Positions 43,208 through 51,259 of a stretch of DNA of 64,000 nt are shown one piece after another. The notes under the pieces are model-generated. The model made no database searches, was not told the DNA's origin, and saw nothing but the letters and a program-made list of their open reading frames with translations. The DNA is from Bacteroidales bacterium UBA4814 (GTDB lineage: Bacteria; Bacteroidota; Bacteroidia; Bacteroidales; UBA7960), in the NCBI GenBank assembly GCA_002402465.1, contig DHFW01000054.1:3673-67672 (forward strand), in the 5' to 3' direction. Position 1 is the stretch's first letter. Each line of letters starts with the position of its first letter. The position numbers and the translations under genes were made by a program.

Positions 43208-45085
43208 ATGAAAGCCGAAGAAATAAAAAAATTTCTGAAGGGCGTGGAGCTTTTTCGCGACCTGAACGATGCCGAGCTGGATCATTTTTGCAGTGAAATA
43301 GAAAGCATGCATTTTAAAAGCGGGGCCATGCTTTTTTCTGAAAACACCCCCGGGCAAAAGTTTCTTTACCTGATTTATGATGGCGAGGTAGAGCTGTTTA
43401 AGCGCACCCCATACGGGGAAGAGAAGCGTTTGTCGTTTTTCGGCAAGTTCGATTTTCTGGGAGAGGGTACCATGATTTCCGATGCGCCTCACAGTACCAA
43501 TGCCCGTGCACTGAAGGACACCCATGTGCTCTGCATGAGCGGCAAGCGCTTCAAGGCCATGTTCGAAACCCATCCTCAAGTGGCACTGAAGGTTTTTTTG
43601 CGTATCTCGCAAATTATCTCCCGGCGCATGCGCCAGAGCAACATTCGCCTGGTAAACGTGGCAGCACAATACGAGTCGGGCCGAACCCGAAGCGAGCACG
43701 ACTTGCTGGGCGATCGAGAGGTGCCGCACGAAGTATATTATGGCATTCAAACCATGCGAGCCATAGAGAACTTCAACATTAGCGGGGTAACACTGAGCTT
43801 CTTCCCTTTGCTTATCGAAGCCCTGGCCATAGTAAAAATGGCTTCGGCCCGGGCCAACCACGACCTGGGTTTGCTACCTACCAATATTGCCAACGCCATT
43901 GTGAGGGCCTGCCACGAAATCATCAACGGAAAATATCACCAGCATTTTGTGGTAGATATGATACAGGGCGGAGCTGGTACTTCAACCAATATGAATGCCA
44001 ACGAAGTGATTGCCAACCGCGCTCTGGAAATTTTGGGACACGAAAAAGGCGAGTACAAGTATTGTCATCCCAACAACCATGTAAATCTTTCACAATCGAC
44101 CAACGATGCCTATCCAACGGCCATTAAAATTGCCCTGATCAATAGCAATAAAAAGCTGGTGGAGGTGCTCGAAAGCCTTATTGAGGGATTTCGCCGAAAG
44201 GAAAAAGAGTTTGAACATATCATTAAAATGGGCCGCACCCAGCTGCAGGATGCCGTGCCTATGACCCTTGGGCAGACCTTTGGCGCATACGCCACCACGC
44301 TAGAAGAAGAAATCAGCCGGCTGAATGAGAACGCCCAGCTTTTCCTGGAGGTAAACATGGGCGGTACAGCCATTGGAACCGGCATTAACGCTGAGCCGGA
44401 ATATAGTGAAAAAGTGATTGACCATTTAAGGCGCATAACCGGAATGGATGTAAAACTGGCAGTCAACCTGGTGGAAGCTACCCAGGATACCGGGGCCTTT
44501 GTCATGTACTCATCGGCCGTGAAGCGTCTGGCCGTAAAACTTTCGAAAATTTCGAACGACCTGCGCCTGCTGTCTTCGGGGCCCAGGGCCGGATTAAACG
44601 AAATAAACCTTCCACCCATGCAGCCCGGCTCTTCCATTATGCCCGGCAAGGTCAATCCTGTAATTCCAGAAGTGGTTAACCAGATTGCCTTCAAGGTAAT
44701 TGGCAACGACCTTACCGTGACACTGGCCGCTGAGGCTGGTCAGCTCGAGCTGAACGTAATGGAGCCCATTATTGTGCAAAGCCTTTTCCAGAGTATTGAA
44801 ATGCTTAAAAATGGCATGACCACCTTTTTGCATCGTTGCGTAAAGGACATTACCGCCAACGAAGCGCATTGCCGCAGCATGGTGATGAACAGCATTGGGC
44901 TGGTCACGGCACTAAACCCCGTGCTGGGTTATGAAACCTGCACCCTTGTGGCCAAAGAAGCCCTGGAACAAAACAAAGGGGTGTATGACCTGGTGCTCGA
45001 AAAGAAACTGCTAACCAAAGAGGAATTGGATGAACTGCTGCTTCCGGAGAATATGATTATGCCGCAGAAGTTTAAAAAGAAATAG
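43208..45085 (+). CDS. aspA: Aspartate ammonia-lyase with N-terminal cyclic-nucleotide-binding-like domain
   Basis: Deaminates aspartate to fumarate and ammonia. Of the 625 residues, about 1-140 form a CRP-like cNMP-binding domain (LKGVELFRDLNDAELDHF, FDFLGEGTMISDAPH). From about 155 onward it is a full aspartase, with HDLLGDREVPHEVYYG at its start, GGAGTSTNMNANEV, NLSQSTNDAYPTA, MGRTQLQDAVPM and the lyase signature GSSIMPGKVNP. Normal aspartase is about 470-480 residues, so the front part is extra. In the phosphate cassette the usual Arg-Ser/Thr is replaced by His-Ser, so classical cAMP binding is doubtful. The product links to the fumarate pool. Confidence 0.93.
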   Translation: MKAEEIKKFLKGVELFRDLNDAELDHFCSEIESMHFKSGAMLFSENTPGQKFLYLIYDGEVELFKRTPYGEEKRLSFFGKFDFLGEGTMISDAPHSTNARALKDTHVLCMSGKRFKAMFETHPQVALKVFLRISQIISRRMRQSNIRLVNVAAQYESGRTRSEHDLLGDREVPHEVYYGIQTMRAIENFNISGVTLSFFPLLIEALAIVKMASARANHDLGLLPTNIANAIVRACHEIINGKYHQHFVVDMIQGGAGTSTNMNANEVIANRALEILGHEKGEYKYCHPNNHVNLSQSTNDAYPTAIKIALINSNKKLVEVLESLIEGFRRKEKEFEHIIKMGRTQLQDAVPMTLGQTFGAYATTLEEEISRLNENAQLFLEVNMGGTAIGTGINAEPEYSEKVIDHLRRITGMDVKLAVNLVEATQDTGAFVMYSSAVKRLAVKLSKISNDLRLLSSGPRAGLNEINLPPMQPGSSIMPGKVNPVIPEVVNQIAFKVIGNDLTVTLAAEAGQLELNVMEPIIVQSLFQSIEMLKNGMTTFLHRCVKDITANEAHCRSMVMNSIGLVTALNPVLGYETCTLVAKEALEQNKGVYDLVLEKKLLTKEELDELLLPENMIMPQKFKKK

Positions 45086-45103
45086 GATAGTAAATTTCCT
45101 TTT

Positions 45104-45688
45104 ATGAAATCTTCATGCACACCTTTGCCTGTCTGGCTCAATGGCTGGAAACACCACCTGGGTTTTGTATGCAGGGAGATTTTTTTTTATGAAAAATTGG
45201 ACGAAGAGAATTTCAAGCAGCTTTGCAAAAAACTGAAGGTAATGGGCGCTTCTTTGTCTGATTTTTATACAGGGAAGCTCAAGCCTGGAGAAATAGCAAT
45301 AGAAGTCAGCGACCAGTTGAAGAGTATAGGCGTTTATGAAAAGGAAGCATATTTTGGATGGATAAAAAAATCCGAAAAGAAATTCAGGGAGGTAACATTA
45401 TCTGACCATTCTTTATGGACCCTGGTTCAATCTGATGACCGGCTGTATTATCTGCATATTCATCCTTCAAGATATTCGCCTCATACCATTAGGCTAAAAG
45501 GCAATATCCTTCGCAGTGCAGCCGCATTGCTCGCCTACGAAAAATTTTCTACAAAAGCGGTCAGAGATGTGGAAAGTATTAACCTCGTCAGAAAAGAATA
45601 CCTTGGAATGTCGCCTTTAGATGCCCGGCATATTGAAGGAATATTGAAAACCAAGGAATTTCTGAAGGCCAGCTGCCTTAATCTTTAA
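45104..45688 (+). CDS. Conserved-looking hypothetical protein
   Basis: A 194-residue soluble protein with no family I recognise. It opens with MKSSCTPLPVWLNGWKHHLG and has the segment HIHPSRYSPHTIRLKGN near 124-140, then a helical tail (SAAALLAYEKFSTKAVRDVE). It starts 18 bp after the aspartase stop and may be cotranscribed. Its stop overlaps the stop of the convergent PepSY-like gene by 4 bp. Coding potential is supported by full use of the gap between two real genes. Function unknown. Confidence 0.65.
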   Translation: MKSSCTPLPVWLNGWKHHLGFVCREIFFYEKLDEENFKQLCKKLKVMGASLSDFYTGKLKPGEIAIEVSDQLKSIGVYEKEAYFGWIKKSEKKFREVTLSDHSLWTLVQSDDRLYYLHIHPSRYSPHTIRLKGNILRSAAALLAYEKFSTKAVRDVESINLVRKEYLGMSPLDARHIEGILKTKEFLKASCLNL

Positions 45689-46239
45689 GCGTTCAGATAC
45701 AGATACAGCAGCACGATGGGAATGATAACCCCTGCAGAGGTAATCCAGGCGCCCCGTCGGGTGATCCCGTTTTTTCCTTTTAGTATAAACAGGCCCGTAA
45801 TGGCCAGTATGATAAGCCCAGCTGCAAAGGCATCGCTGAACCAGGTCCAGAGCTTTCGGGGTGTGTTGTAGTGCAGGAAATTTACCTCGTGAAAGACAGG
45901 GCGCTTGCGAATCTTCTCCAGGTTGGCTGTGCCGCTAGCCAAGTCCACGTTAATGCTTCCGCCCTCAATAAAAATGCGCAGGTTGCTGCCTGTAACAATT
46001 TGCGTACGGTAGTTATCATCTTCGCCCAGCTGTTCTAAAAAATGCAGCGAGAGGTTTTTTCCGCTCAGCTCCGTGCTGGGTTTTTCGAGCTGATGGCTTT
46101 CCTGGGTAATAATATAATTTGGGTTCCATTGGTGGCGGTGGTTCAGGGCTATGCCCGAAAGACCGTAAATAATAGCCATCCCAAAAAAGAAATAGCCCAG
46201 ATCGCGGTGGATGGCACGGTTTAACTTTCGAATATTCAT
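45685..46239 (-). CDS. PepSY-associated transmembrane protein
   Basis: A 184-residue membrane protein with the PepSY-associated helix layout. HRDLGYFFFGMAIIYGLSGIALNH lies near 11-34 as the first membrane segment. A periplasmic part follows, then WSDAFAAGLIILAITGLFIL-type (residues about 133-155) and a C-terminal helix (about 160-182). Such proteins occur in iron-uptake or reductase contexts. Here there is no reductase beside it, and the role is unknown. A minus-strand -7 box is at 46259-46266. Confidence 0.78.
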   Translation of the reverse strand: MNIRKLNRAIHRDLGYFFFGMAIIYGLSGIALNHRHQWNPNYIITQESHQLEKPSTELSGKNLSLHFLEQLGEDDNYRTQIVTGSNLRIFIEGGSINVDLASGTANLEKIRKRPVFHEVNFLHYNTPRKLWTWFSDAFAAGLIILAITGLFILKGKNGITRRGAWITSAGVIIPIVLLYLYLNA

Positions 46240-46258
46240 GAACTGTGATTTAGTTCGG

Positions 46259-46266
46259 CAAAATTA
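46259..46266 (-). promoter_or_regulatory. -7 box (TAATTTTG on the minus strand) for the PepSY-like gene
   Basis: The plus-strand CAAAATTA reads TAATTTTG 19 bp before the PepSY-like start, downstream of a terminator, so it could give that gene its own promoter. Confidence 0.45.
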
Positions 46267-46288
46267 ATCAAGAATCGGAAAGGGCATA

Positions 46289-46317
46289 AAAAAACCGGCC
46301 ACAAGGACCGGTTTTTA
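46289..46317. terminator. Bidirectional terminator downstream of the His-rich lipoprotein gene
   Basis: Arms AAAACCGG (46291-46298) and CCGGTTTT (46308-46315) with A and T runs on either side. It stops the leftward lipoprotein transcript before the PepSY gene. Confidence 0.85.
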
Positions 46318-46334
46318 ATTTCTGTTGCGAGAAA

Positions 46335-46850
46335 TTATTTGATCTCGAAACTGGTAATTTCAATAAATGTGGCAATGTCGGGATCGATGCCGGCAGCCTT
46401 CATTTTTTCAATGGCTTCCTGCGTGGAGGCGCAGTCTTCATGGCCTTCTACATGGGCATGTTCTTCGCCTTCGTGGTCGCAGTCTTCTCCGTGCACATGC
46501 TCTTCGCTGAGGGCGTCGAGGTTGCTGATGCTGGCCTTGAGTATGCCGGTAAGGGCAATTTCCATGCCTTCAAATTCAGGGTTAAACTGAGAAGCATGAT
46601 CACCAAGCATTACTAGGATGCTGAGGCCTTCGCCATCGATTTCAGCCACACGCATTTTTTCTCCACTATGGCGGCAAATGTGTGAAATAATACCTTCAAT
46701 GCGTACCTCCTGATTTTCAAAATCAAGGGGGTTCGAAATCAGTTCGGCTATTTCGTAGGTTTCAATCACAGCTTCTTCTTGGGTGGCCGTTTGCTGACCA
46801 CAGCCAACGAAAAAGAATACGGCAACAATTGCCAGGGCAAATCTTTTCAT
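46335..46850 (-). CDS. Lipoprotein with OB-like domain and His/Glu-rich insert
   Basis: A 171-residue lipoprotein: signal peptide with lipobox FFVGC (Cys about 17). A small beta-rich domain (about 33-105) carries IISHICRHSGEKMRV and resembles the OB-fold domain of DUF4920-type periplasmic proteins. A strongly His/Glu/Asp/Cys-rich run, with EEHVHGEDCDHEGEEHAH near 116-133, follows and is likely to bind divalent metal. The C-terminus is a helix plus strand. Metal binding is inferred from composition. Confidence 0.75.
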   Translation of the reverse strand: MKRFALAIVAVFFFVGCGQQTATQEEAVIETYEIAELISNPLDFENQEVRIEGIISHICRHSGEKMRVAEIDGEGLSILVMLGDHASQFNPEFEGMEIALTGILKASISNLDALSEEHVHGEDCDHEGEEHAHVEGHEDCASTQEAIEKMKAAGIDPDIATFIEITSFEIK

Positions 46851-46889
46851 TTTTTCTTTTTTGGTTTAGTGTTTGGATTAAACTTCGAG

Positions 46890-46897
46890 CAAAGTTA
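46890..46897 (-). promoter_or_regulatory. -7 box (TAACTTTG on the minus strand) for the His-rich lipoprotein gene
   Basis: The plus-strand CAAAGTTA reads TAACTTTG 39 bp before the lipoprotein start. Confidence 0.45.
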
Positions 46898-47035
46898 ATT
46901 AATAATTTCGATACAGTTATTTAAGGGTTTTAATTATATTTTGTAGGTACTATTACGTAATTTTCAAGCTATGGGTCAGACTAGGTTCGCAGCACACCGA
47001 AACCTGCACAAACATCATTCGAAAAATTTCTTAAT

Positions 47036-47057
47036 TTTACGGTAATCTTTCCGTAAA
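47036..47057. repeat. 7 bp inverted repeat TTTACGG-N8-CCGTAAA
   Basis: A perfect inverted repeat 19 bp before the RQC-HRDC protein start. It may be an operator for that gene or chance; there is no T run for termination. Confidence 0.35.
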
Positions 47058-47076
47058 GCGAAAAAACGTAACGGCC

Positions 47077-47727
47077 ATGACAGACAATTACCATAGTAAT
47101 ATGATTAACAGCCTCTTGTCGGAGTACGAACAAACCATTGCCCGACTGGTGCTTTTCAGTTTGACAGAGCTGCCTTTCCCGCTTGGCGTTAAGAAAACCA
47201 TCGATGTGCTCAAGGGCAACAAGTCGGCTTTCACCATCAATCATAGCCTCAATAAGTTGCATACCTTTTCGGTGCTGCCTGGCTATACCCGCGACCAACT
47301 TTCTGATATGCTCGATATTTTGATAAATAATGGTCTGATAGCAGTGGAAAATATTTCGGCCGGTGATGAGGAATACCCGGTTTTAAAAATTACCTCCAAA
47401 GGAAATGACTATCTTGCCGGCAAGCTTCCCACCGAGTTTGTCTTACTGGATGCCCTGATGGATAGAGACGTTCCTGAAATTTCGGAAGACGATCAGGATC
47501 TTTACTACAAGCTGAAACAGACCCGCCGTCAGCTGGCCGAAGAAAATGACATTCCCGCCTTTATGGTATGCAGCGACATGGTGCTGCGCAATATCTGCAT
47601 AAAAAAGCCCATGGAAAACGAAGACCTGGAAAAGATAAAGGGCGTTGGATCCAAATTCATGGAAAACTACAGCAAGCAGTTCCTTTATGTAATCAGGCAG
47701 TGGGTAACACGCGAAAAGAACATTTAA
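47077..47727 (+). CDS. RQC-HRDC protein, RecQ C-terminal region without helicase
   Basis: A 216-residue protein that looks like the end of a RecQ helicase alone. A winged-helix RQC-like domain lies at about 10-115 (GVKKTIDVLKGNKSAF, HTFSVLPGYTRDQLSDML). After a linker, a C-terminal HRDC-like domain (about 140-212, LAEENDIPAFMVCSDMVLRN, LEKIKGVGSKFMENYSKQF) follows. There is no Walker motif or helicase domain and no upstream frame supplying one. Likely to bind structured DNA. It precedes a DMT transporter gene with its own promoter. Confidence 0.78.
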   Translation: MTDNYHSNMINSLLSEYEQTIARLVLFSLTELPFPLGVKKTIDVLKGNKSAFTINHSLNKLHTFSVLPGYTRDQLSDMLDILINNGLIAVENISAGDEEYPVLKITSKGNDYLAGKLPTEFVLLDALMDRDVPEISEDDQDLYYKLKQTRRQLAEENDIPAFMVCSDMVLRNICIKKPMENEDLEKIKGVGSKFMENYSKQFLYVIRQWVTREKNI

Positions 47728-47743
47728 GTGATATTTTTTGGGT

Positions 47744-47751
47744 TACCTTTG
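47744..47751 (+). promoter_or_regulatory. -7 box (TACCTTTG) for the DMT transporter gene
   Basis: TACCTTTG lies 16 bp before the ATG at 47768, suggesting a short leader. It also argues against the upstream TTG start at 47738. Confidence 0.5.
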
Positions 47752-47767
47752 CGCAAATTTTCATAGT

Positions 47768-48658
47768 ATGGAATTTCGCATTGGTGAGATGGCCGCGCTT
47801 TTTACAGCGTTTTGCTGGACAGTTACCTCCCTGGCATTTGAATCGGCTGGCCGAAAAGTCGGAAGTGTTGCCGTAAATATCATCAGGCTGGTAATGGCCC
47901 TGGTGCTTCTAAGTCTGTTTTCGTACATTCGTCGAGGCATGTTTTTTCCCATGGATGCCACCGCCTACAACTGGTTCTGGCTGTTGCTGTCGGGTTTGGC
48001 AGGTTTTGTTATTGGCGACCTATTTCTTTTTAAAGCCTTTACGGTAATTGGTTCGCGTCTTTCAATGCTGGTTATGACCCTGGTGCCGCCCATCTCGGCC
48101 TTAATTGGCTGGCTGCTTATGGGCGAGTTGCTCTCGTGGCTCAACGTGCTGGGCATGAGCCTTACCATTTCGGGCATCGCCCTGGTCATTTTCAACAAGC
48201 AAAAGAGCAAGAAGCAGCCCGAAAAGATTCCTCTAAGGGGATTGCTTTTTGCACTGGGAGGTGCCATAGGTCAGGCCAGCGGACTGGTACTGAGCAAATT
48301 CGGCATGGGCGATTACGACCCCTTTTCGGCCACCCAGATCAGGGTTATTGCCGGCATTGTTGGTTTTTCGGTTATCATCCATTTTTTCAGGCGCTGGTTG
48401 GCGGTGGGCAACGCGCTTAAACACCGCAAAGCCATGCTGCTCATGCTGCTTGGTGCCACTTTCGGGCCTTTCCTGGGTGTGTCGGCCTCGCTCATCGCGG
48501 TGCAAAACACGGCCACAGGTATTGCTTCCACTATTATGTCTATTACACCAATTCTCATCATTCCCCCTACCCTGATCTTTTTTAAACAAAAAGTAAGCTG
48601 GCAGGAAGTCGTAGGGGCTGTGATCAGTGTTGGCGGCGTTGCCCTGTTTTTTATATAA
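47768..48658 (+). CDS. EamA/DMT family transporter
   Basis: A 296-residue inner membrane transporter with ten predicted helices in two EamA repeats (about 5-140 and 155-296). Repeat landmarks are AALFTAFCWTVTSLAFESA near the start and GLLFALGGAIGQASGLVLSK in the middle. I used ATG 47768 because a promoter box lies just upstream and the TTG at 47738 would fall within it. Family members export amino acids or metabolites; the substrate is unknown here. Confidence 0.88.
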   Translation: MEFRIGEMAALFTAFCWTVTSLAFESAGRKVGSVAVNIIRLVMALVLLSLFSYIRRGMFFPMDATAYNWFWLLLSGLAGFVIGDLFLFKAFTVIGSRLSMLVMTLVPPISALIGWLLMGELLSWLNVLGMSLTISGIALVIFNKQKSKKQPEKIPLRGLLFALGGAIGQASGLVLSKFGMGDYDPFSATQIRVIAGIVGFSVIIHFFRRWLAVGNALKHRKAMLLMLLGATFGPFLGVSASLIAVQNTATGIASTIMSITPILIIPPTLIFFKQKVSWQEVVGAVISVGGVALFFI

Positions 48659-48754
48659 GTAAGGCCCCTTCCGGAGAAAGCAATATGCAATAAACCCTTT
48701 CGTTGCTTATTTGTTATAAAGTGAACGGATCCGGCGAAAGCCGCAAAGTGGAAA

Positions 48755-51103
48755 ATGAAAAGAAAAAAACCGGGTAAGATAAAAAAAAGTAACCTGCGGC
48801 GTTATAAGCGCATAGCCTTAATTGCCGCCGGAGCTGCGGCAGGATTTGGACTGCTTGTTTTTGTGCTGATTCAGTTATTGGTAAGGCTCGGATTTTTTGG
48901 CCCCCTTCCCAATATTCAAACCCTTAAAAGCATTGAAAGTCACAACTCGTCGGAGATTTATGCCAGCGGAGGTCAATTGCTTGGCAAATACTTTATTTAC
49001 GACCGTACTGCGATAACTCTTGACGACCTTTCTCCATATGTAGTACCTGCCTTGCTTTCGACCGAAGATGTGCGCTTTTACGAGCATCGCGGCACCGACT
49101 ACCGTAGCCTGGGCCGCGTTGTAGTGAAAAACTTTTTATTGGGTCAGCGCAGCGCCGGCGGCGGCAGTACACTGACCCGTCAATTGGCAAAAAACCTTTT
49201 TCCCCGTCAACGACGCGGCGCCATTTGGCTGGTAGGCGAAAAATTCAGGGAAGGCATCATTGCCCGCCGCTTGGAAAAAGTGTATTCCAAGGACGAAATC
49301 CTGATTCTGTACTTGAACACAGTCCCTTTCGGGGAAAATGTGTTTGGCATTTCAGCCGGCTCACAGCGCTTTTTCAGTAAGCACCCCAAGCAATTAAATG
49401 CTGAAGAGGCTGCTGTACTGGTTGGAATGCTTAAGGCGACCTCTTCCTTTAACCCCCGAACCAACGCGGAGGCTTCGCTGGGCCGGCGCAATGTGGTGCT
49501 GGCGCAAATGGAACGCTACGGCTACCTTTCCGCGCAAGCGGCCGACTCCCTTAAAGCTTTACCGCTGGAGCTCAACTACAGCCCTTATTCGCATGTGCAT
49601 GGCCCGGCTCCATACTTCCGCGAAAAAGTGAGGCTTGAGCTGCAAAACTGGCTTCGGGATTATAATCAAAATAATGGGACAGAATACAATCTATATACTG
49701 ACGGACTAAAGATACACACTACCCTGGACTACGATCTGCAAATTATTGCTGAGCGCTCGTTTGCGCGGCAAATGAAGGCCTTGCAGCAAGCTGCCGATGC
49801 GCACTATCGAAATGTTACATCCTCAAACTCAAAGCTCAGGCCATTGTTAAACCAGGAAATGAAACGTTCGGCCCGATATGCCAGCCTTAAAAACCAGGGT
49901 CTAAGCGAAGCAGCTATTGCCGAGGCTTTCGAGCAACCCGTAGAAGCCCTGGTGTTCGACTGGGAAGGCGGAAAAACCCAGAGCATCAGTCCGCTCGACT
50001 CCATTCTGGCCTCACAAAAGGTAGTACATGGCGGCATGGTATCCATCGACCCGCGCAGCGGACACATAAAAGCCTGGATTGGCGGCAACAATATCCGTTT
50101 TTTTCAGTTCGACCAGGTCAGCTCCAGCCGGCAGGCGGGTTCTGTATTCAAGCCTTTTGTATATGCCGCTGCCCTCGAAAATGGGACCGATCCCTGCGAA
50201 ATGGTTTCCAACGAAGCCCCCGTTTTTGTGGCTTACGACAACTGGAGTCCTGCCAATCACGACGGGTATTACGAAGGCTACTACAGCATGCAGGGCGCTA
50301 TGACCAATTCGGTCAATACCGTGTCGGTAAAATACATTGAAGATGCCACCTACGATGGGGTAATAAATCTGGCTCGTGCAGCCGGAATAAAGGGCAGGCT
50401 GCCGGCAGTGCCCTCGCTGGCTCTGGGCACCGCAGAAGTTTCGGTAATTGACATTACCCGTGCATACAGCATTTTTGCCAACAAGGGAATTCCGGTGGAC
50501 CCCGTTTATTTGCTCAAGGTGGAAGATGCACACGGAAAAGTCCTTTTCGAAGCGCCAAAACCCAGTCAAAAAGAAACAGTAATAGCTGAAGAAACCGCAT
50601 TGATAATAACTCATATGCTGAAAAGTGTGGTAAATATGGGCACAGCGTCCTCCATTCGGTCGCACCTTGGTTATGAATACGATCTGGCGGGTAAAACAGG
50701 CACTACTACCAACAACAGCGACAGCTGGTTTGTGGGTTATACGCCCCAACTCATCACCGGTGTTTGGGTGGGTCTGGAGAATCCGGCTTTCAACGGCACC
50801 TATCCCCTGCCCTTTGGGGCCTCGCGATCGGCAGTGCCCCTCTGGGCTGATTTTCATGGCAGCATGCTGCAAAACAGCCGCACACGGCATTACCTGGCCG
50901 GGCAGTTTGAGCCGCTTACAGAAGAATTGCAGGAGCTCATGAACTGTCCTATGTTTCTTGAAGAGCTGCCAGAACCCACCTTGCTGGAGCGAATCTTCGG
51001 CACGCCAGAAGACCGCCCCCGCGAGCGACCGGAAAGAAGGCGCGAACCCGAGCGCCGGGGCTTGCTGCGCCGTATTCTTGACGATCTCTTCCCGCCGCAA
51101 TAA
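48755..51103 (+). CDS. Class A penicillin-binding protein (PBP1A-like)
   Basis: Bifunctional peptidoglycan glycosyltransferase and transpeptidase, 782 residues, with a cytoplasmic Lys/Arg lead and one membrane helix (about 24-46). The glycosyltransferase domain has STEDVRFYEHRGTDY near 101-115 and GGSTLTRQLAKNLF near 135-149. The transpeptidase domain has the nucleophile motif SVFK (RQAGSVFKPFVYA), the SVN motif (TNSVNTV) and KTGT near 645. The tail is unusually rich in Arg, Pro and Glu (PEDRPRERPERRREPERR). The start at 48755 keeps the basic lead. Confidence 0.95.
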   Translation: MKRKKPGKIKKSNLRRYKRIALIAAGAAAGFGLLVFVLIQLLVRLGFFGPLPNIQTLKSIESHNSSEIYASGGQLLGKYFIYDRTAITLDDLSPYVVPALLSTEDVRFYEHRGTDYRSLGRVVVKNFLLGQRSAGGGSTLTRQLAKNLFPRQRRGAIWLVGEKFREGIIARRLEKVYSKDEILILYLNTVPFGENVFGISAGSQRFFSKHPKQLNAEEAAVLVGMLKATSSFNPRTNAEASLGRRNVVLAQMERYGYLSAQAADSLKALPLELNYSPYSHVHGPAPYFREKVRLELQNWLRDYNQNNGTEYNLYTDGLKIHTTLDYDLQIIAERSFARQMKALQQAADAHYRNVTSSNSKLRPLLNQEMKRSARYASLKNQGLSEAAIAEAFEQPVEALVFDWEGGKTQSISPLDSILASQKVVHGGMVSIDPRSGHIKAWIGGNNIRFFQFDQVSSSRQAGSVFKPFVYAAALENGTDPCEMVSNEAPVFVAYDNWSPANHDGYYEGYYSMQGAMTNSVNTVSVKYIEDATYDGVINLARAAGIKGRLPAVPSLALGTAEVSVIDITRAYSIFANKGIPVDPVYLLKVEDAHGKVLFEAPKPSQKETVIAEETALIITHMLKSVVNMGTASSIRSHLGYEYDLAGKTGTTTNNSDSWFVGYTPQLITGVWVGLENPAFNGTYPLPFGASRSAVPLWADFHGSMLQNSRTRHYLAGQFEPLTEELQELMNCPMFLEELPEPTLLERIFGTPEDRPRERPERRREPERRGLLRRILDDLFPPQ

Positions 51104-51108
51104 TTTTG

Positions 51109-51200
51109 TTTCACGCAAAGGACGCTAAGTTTCACGCCAAGGGCGCAGCGCATAATTTTTTTGCGTTCTCCGCGATTTAAAAAATCTTTGCGCGCTCTGC
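51109..51200. repeat. Intergenic repeat of the cgcaaag / ctttgcg type
   Basis: Two adjacent 21 bp direct copies, TTTCACGCAAAGGACGCTAAG (51109-51129) in slightly different form at 51130-51150, are followed by the opposite-sense elements TTGCGTTCTCCGCG and CTTTGCGCGCTCTGC. The whole resembles the dispersed intergenic repeats seen in many Bacteroidota and can fold back on itself. It sits in the gap between the PBP and symporter genes. I see no other copy in this window. Confidence 0.55.
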
Positions 51201-51223
51201 AATAAAATTTCCGTTGGTTTTTT

Positions 51224-51231
51224 TACTTTTG
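51224..51231 (+). promoter_or_regulatory. -7 box (TACTTTTG) for the symporter gene
   Basis: TACTTTTG lies 29 bp before the symporter start. Confidence 0.45.
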
Positions 51232-51259
51232 AAGCGAACTCTCCCAAAAACCACTAATC

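Noticed and set aside
50012..51118. 368-residue minus-strand frame within the PBP gene
   Set aside because: Shadow frame opposite the transpeptidase domain; Cys- and His-rich nonsense translation.
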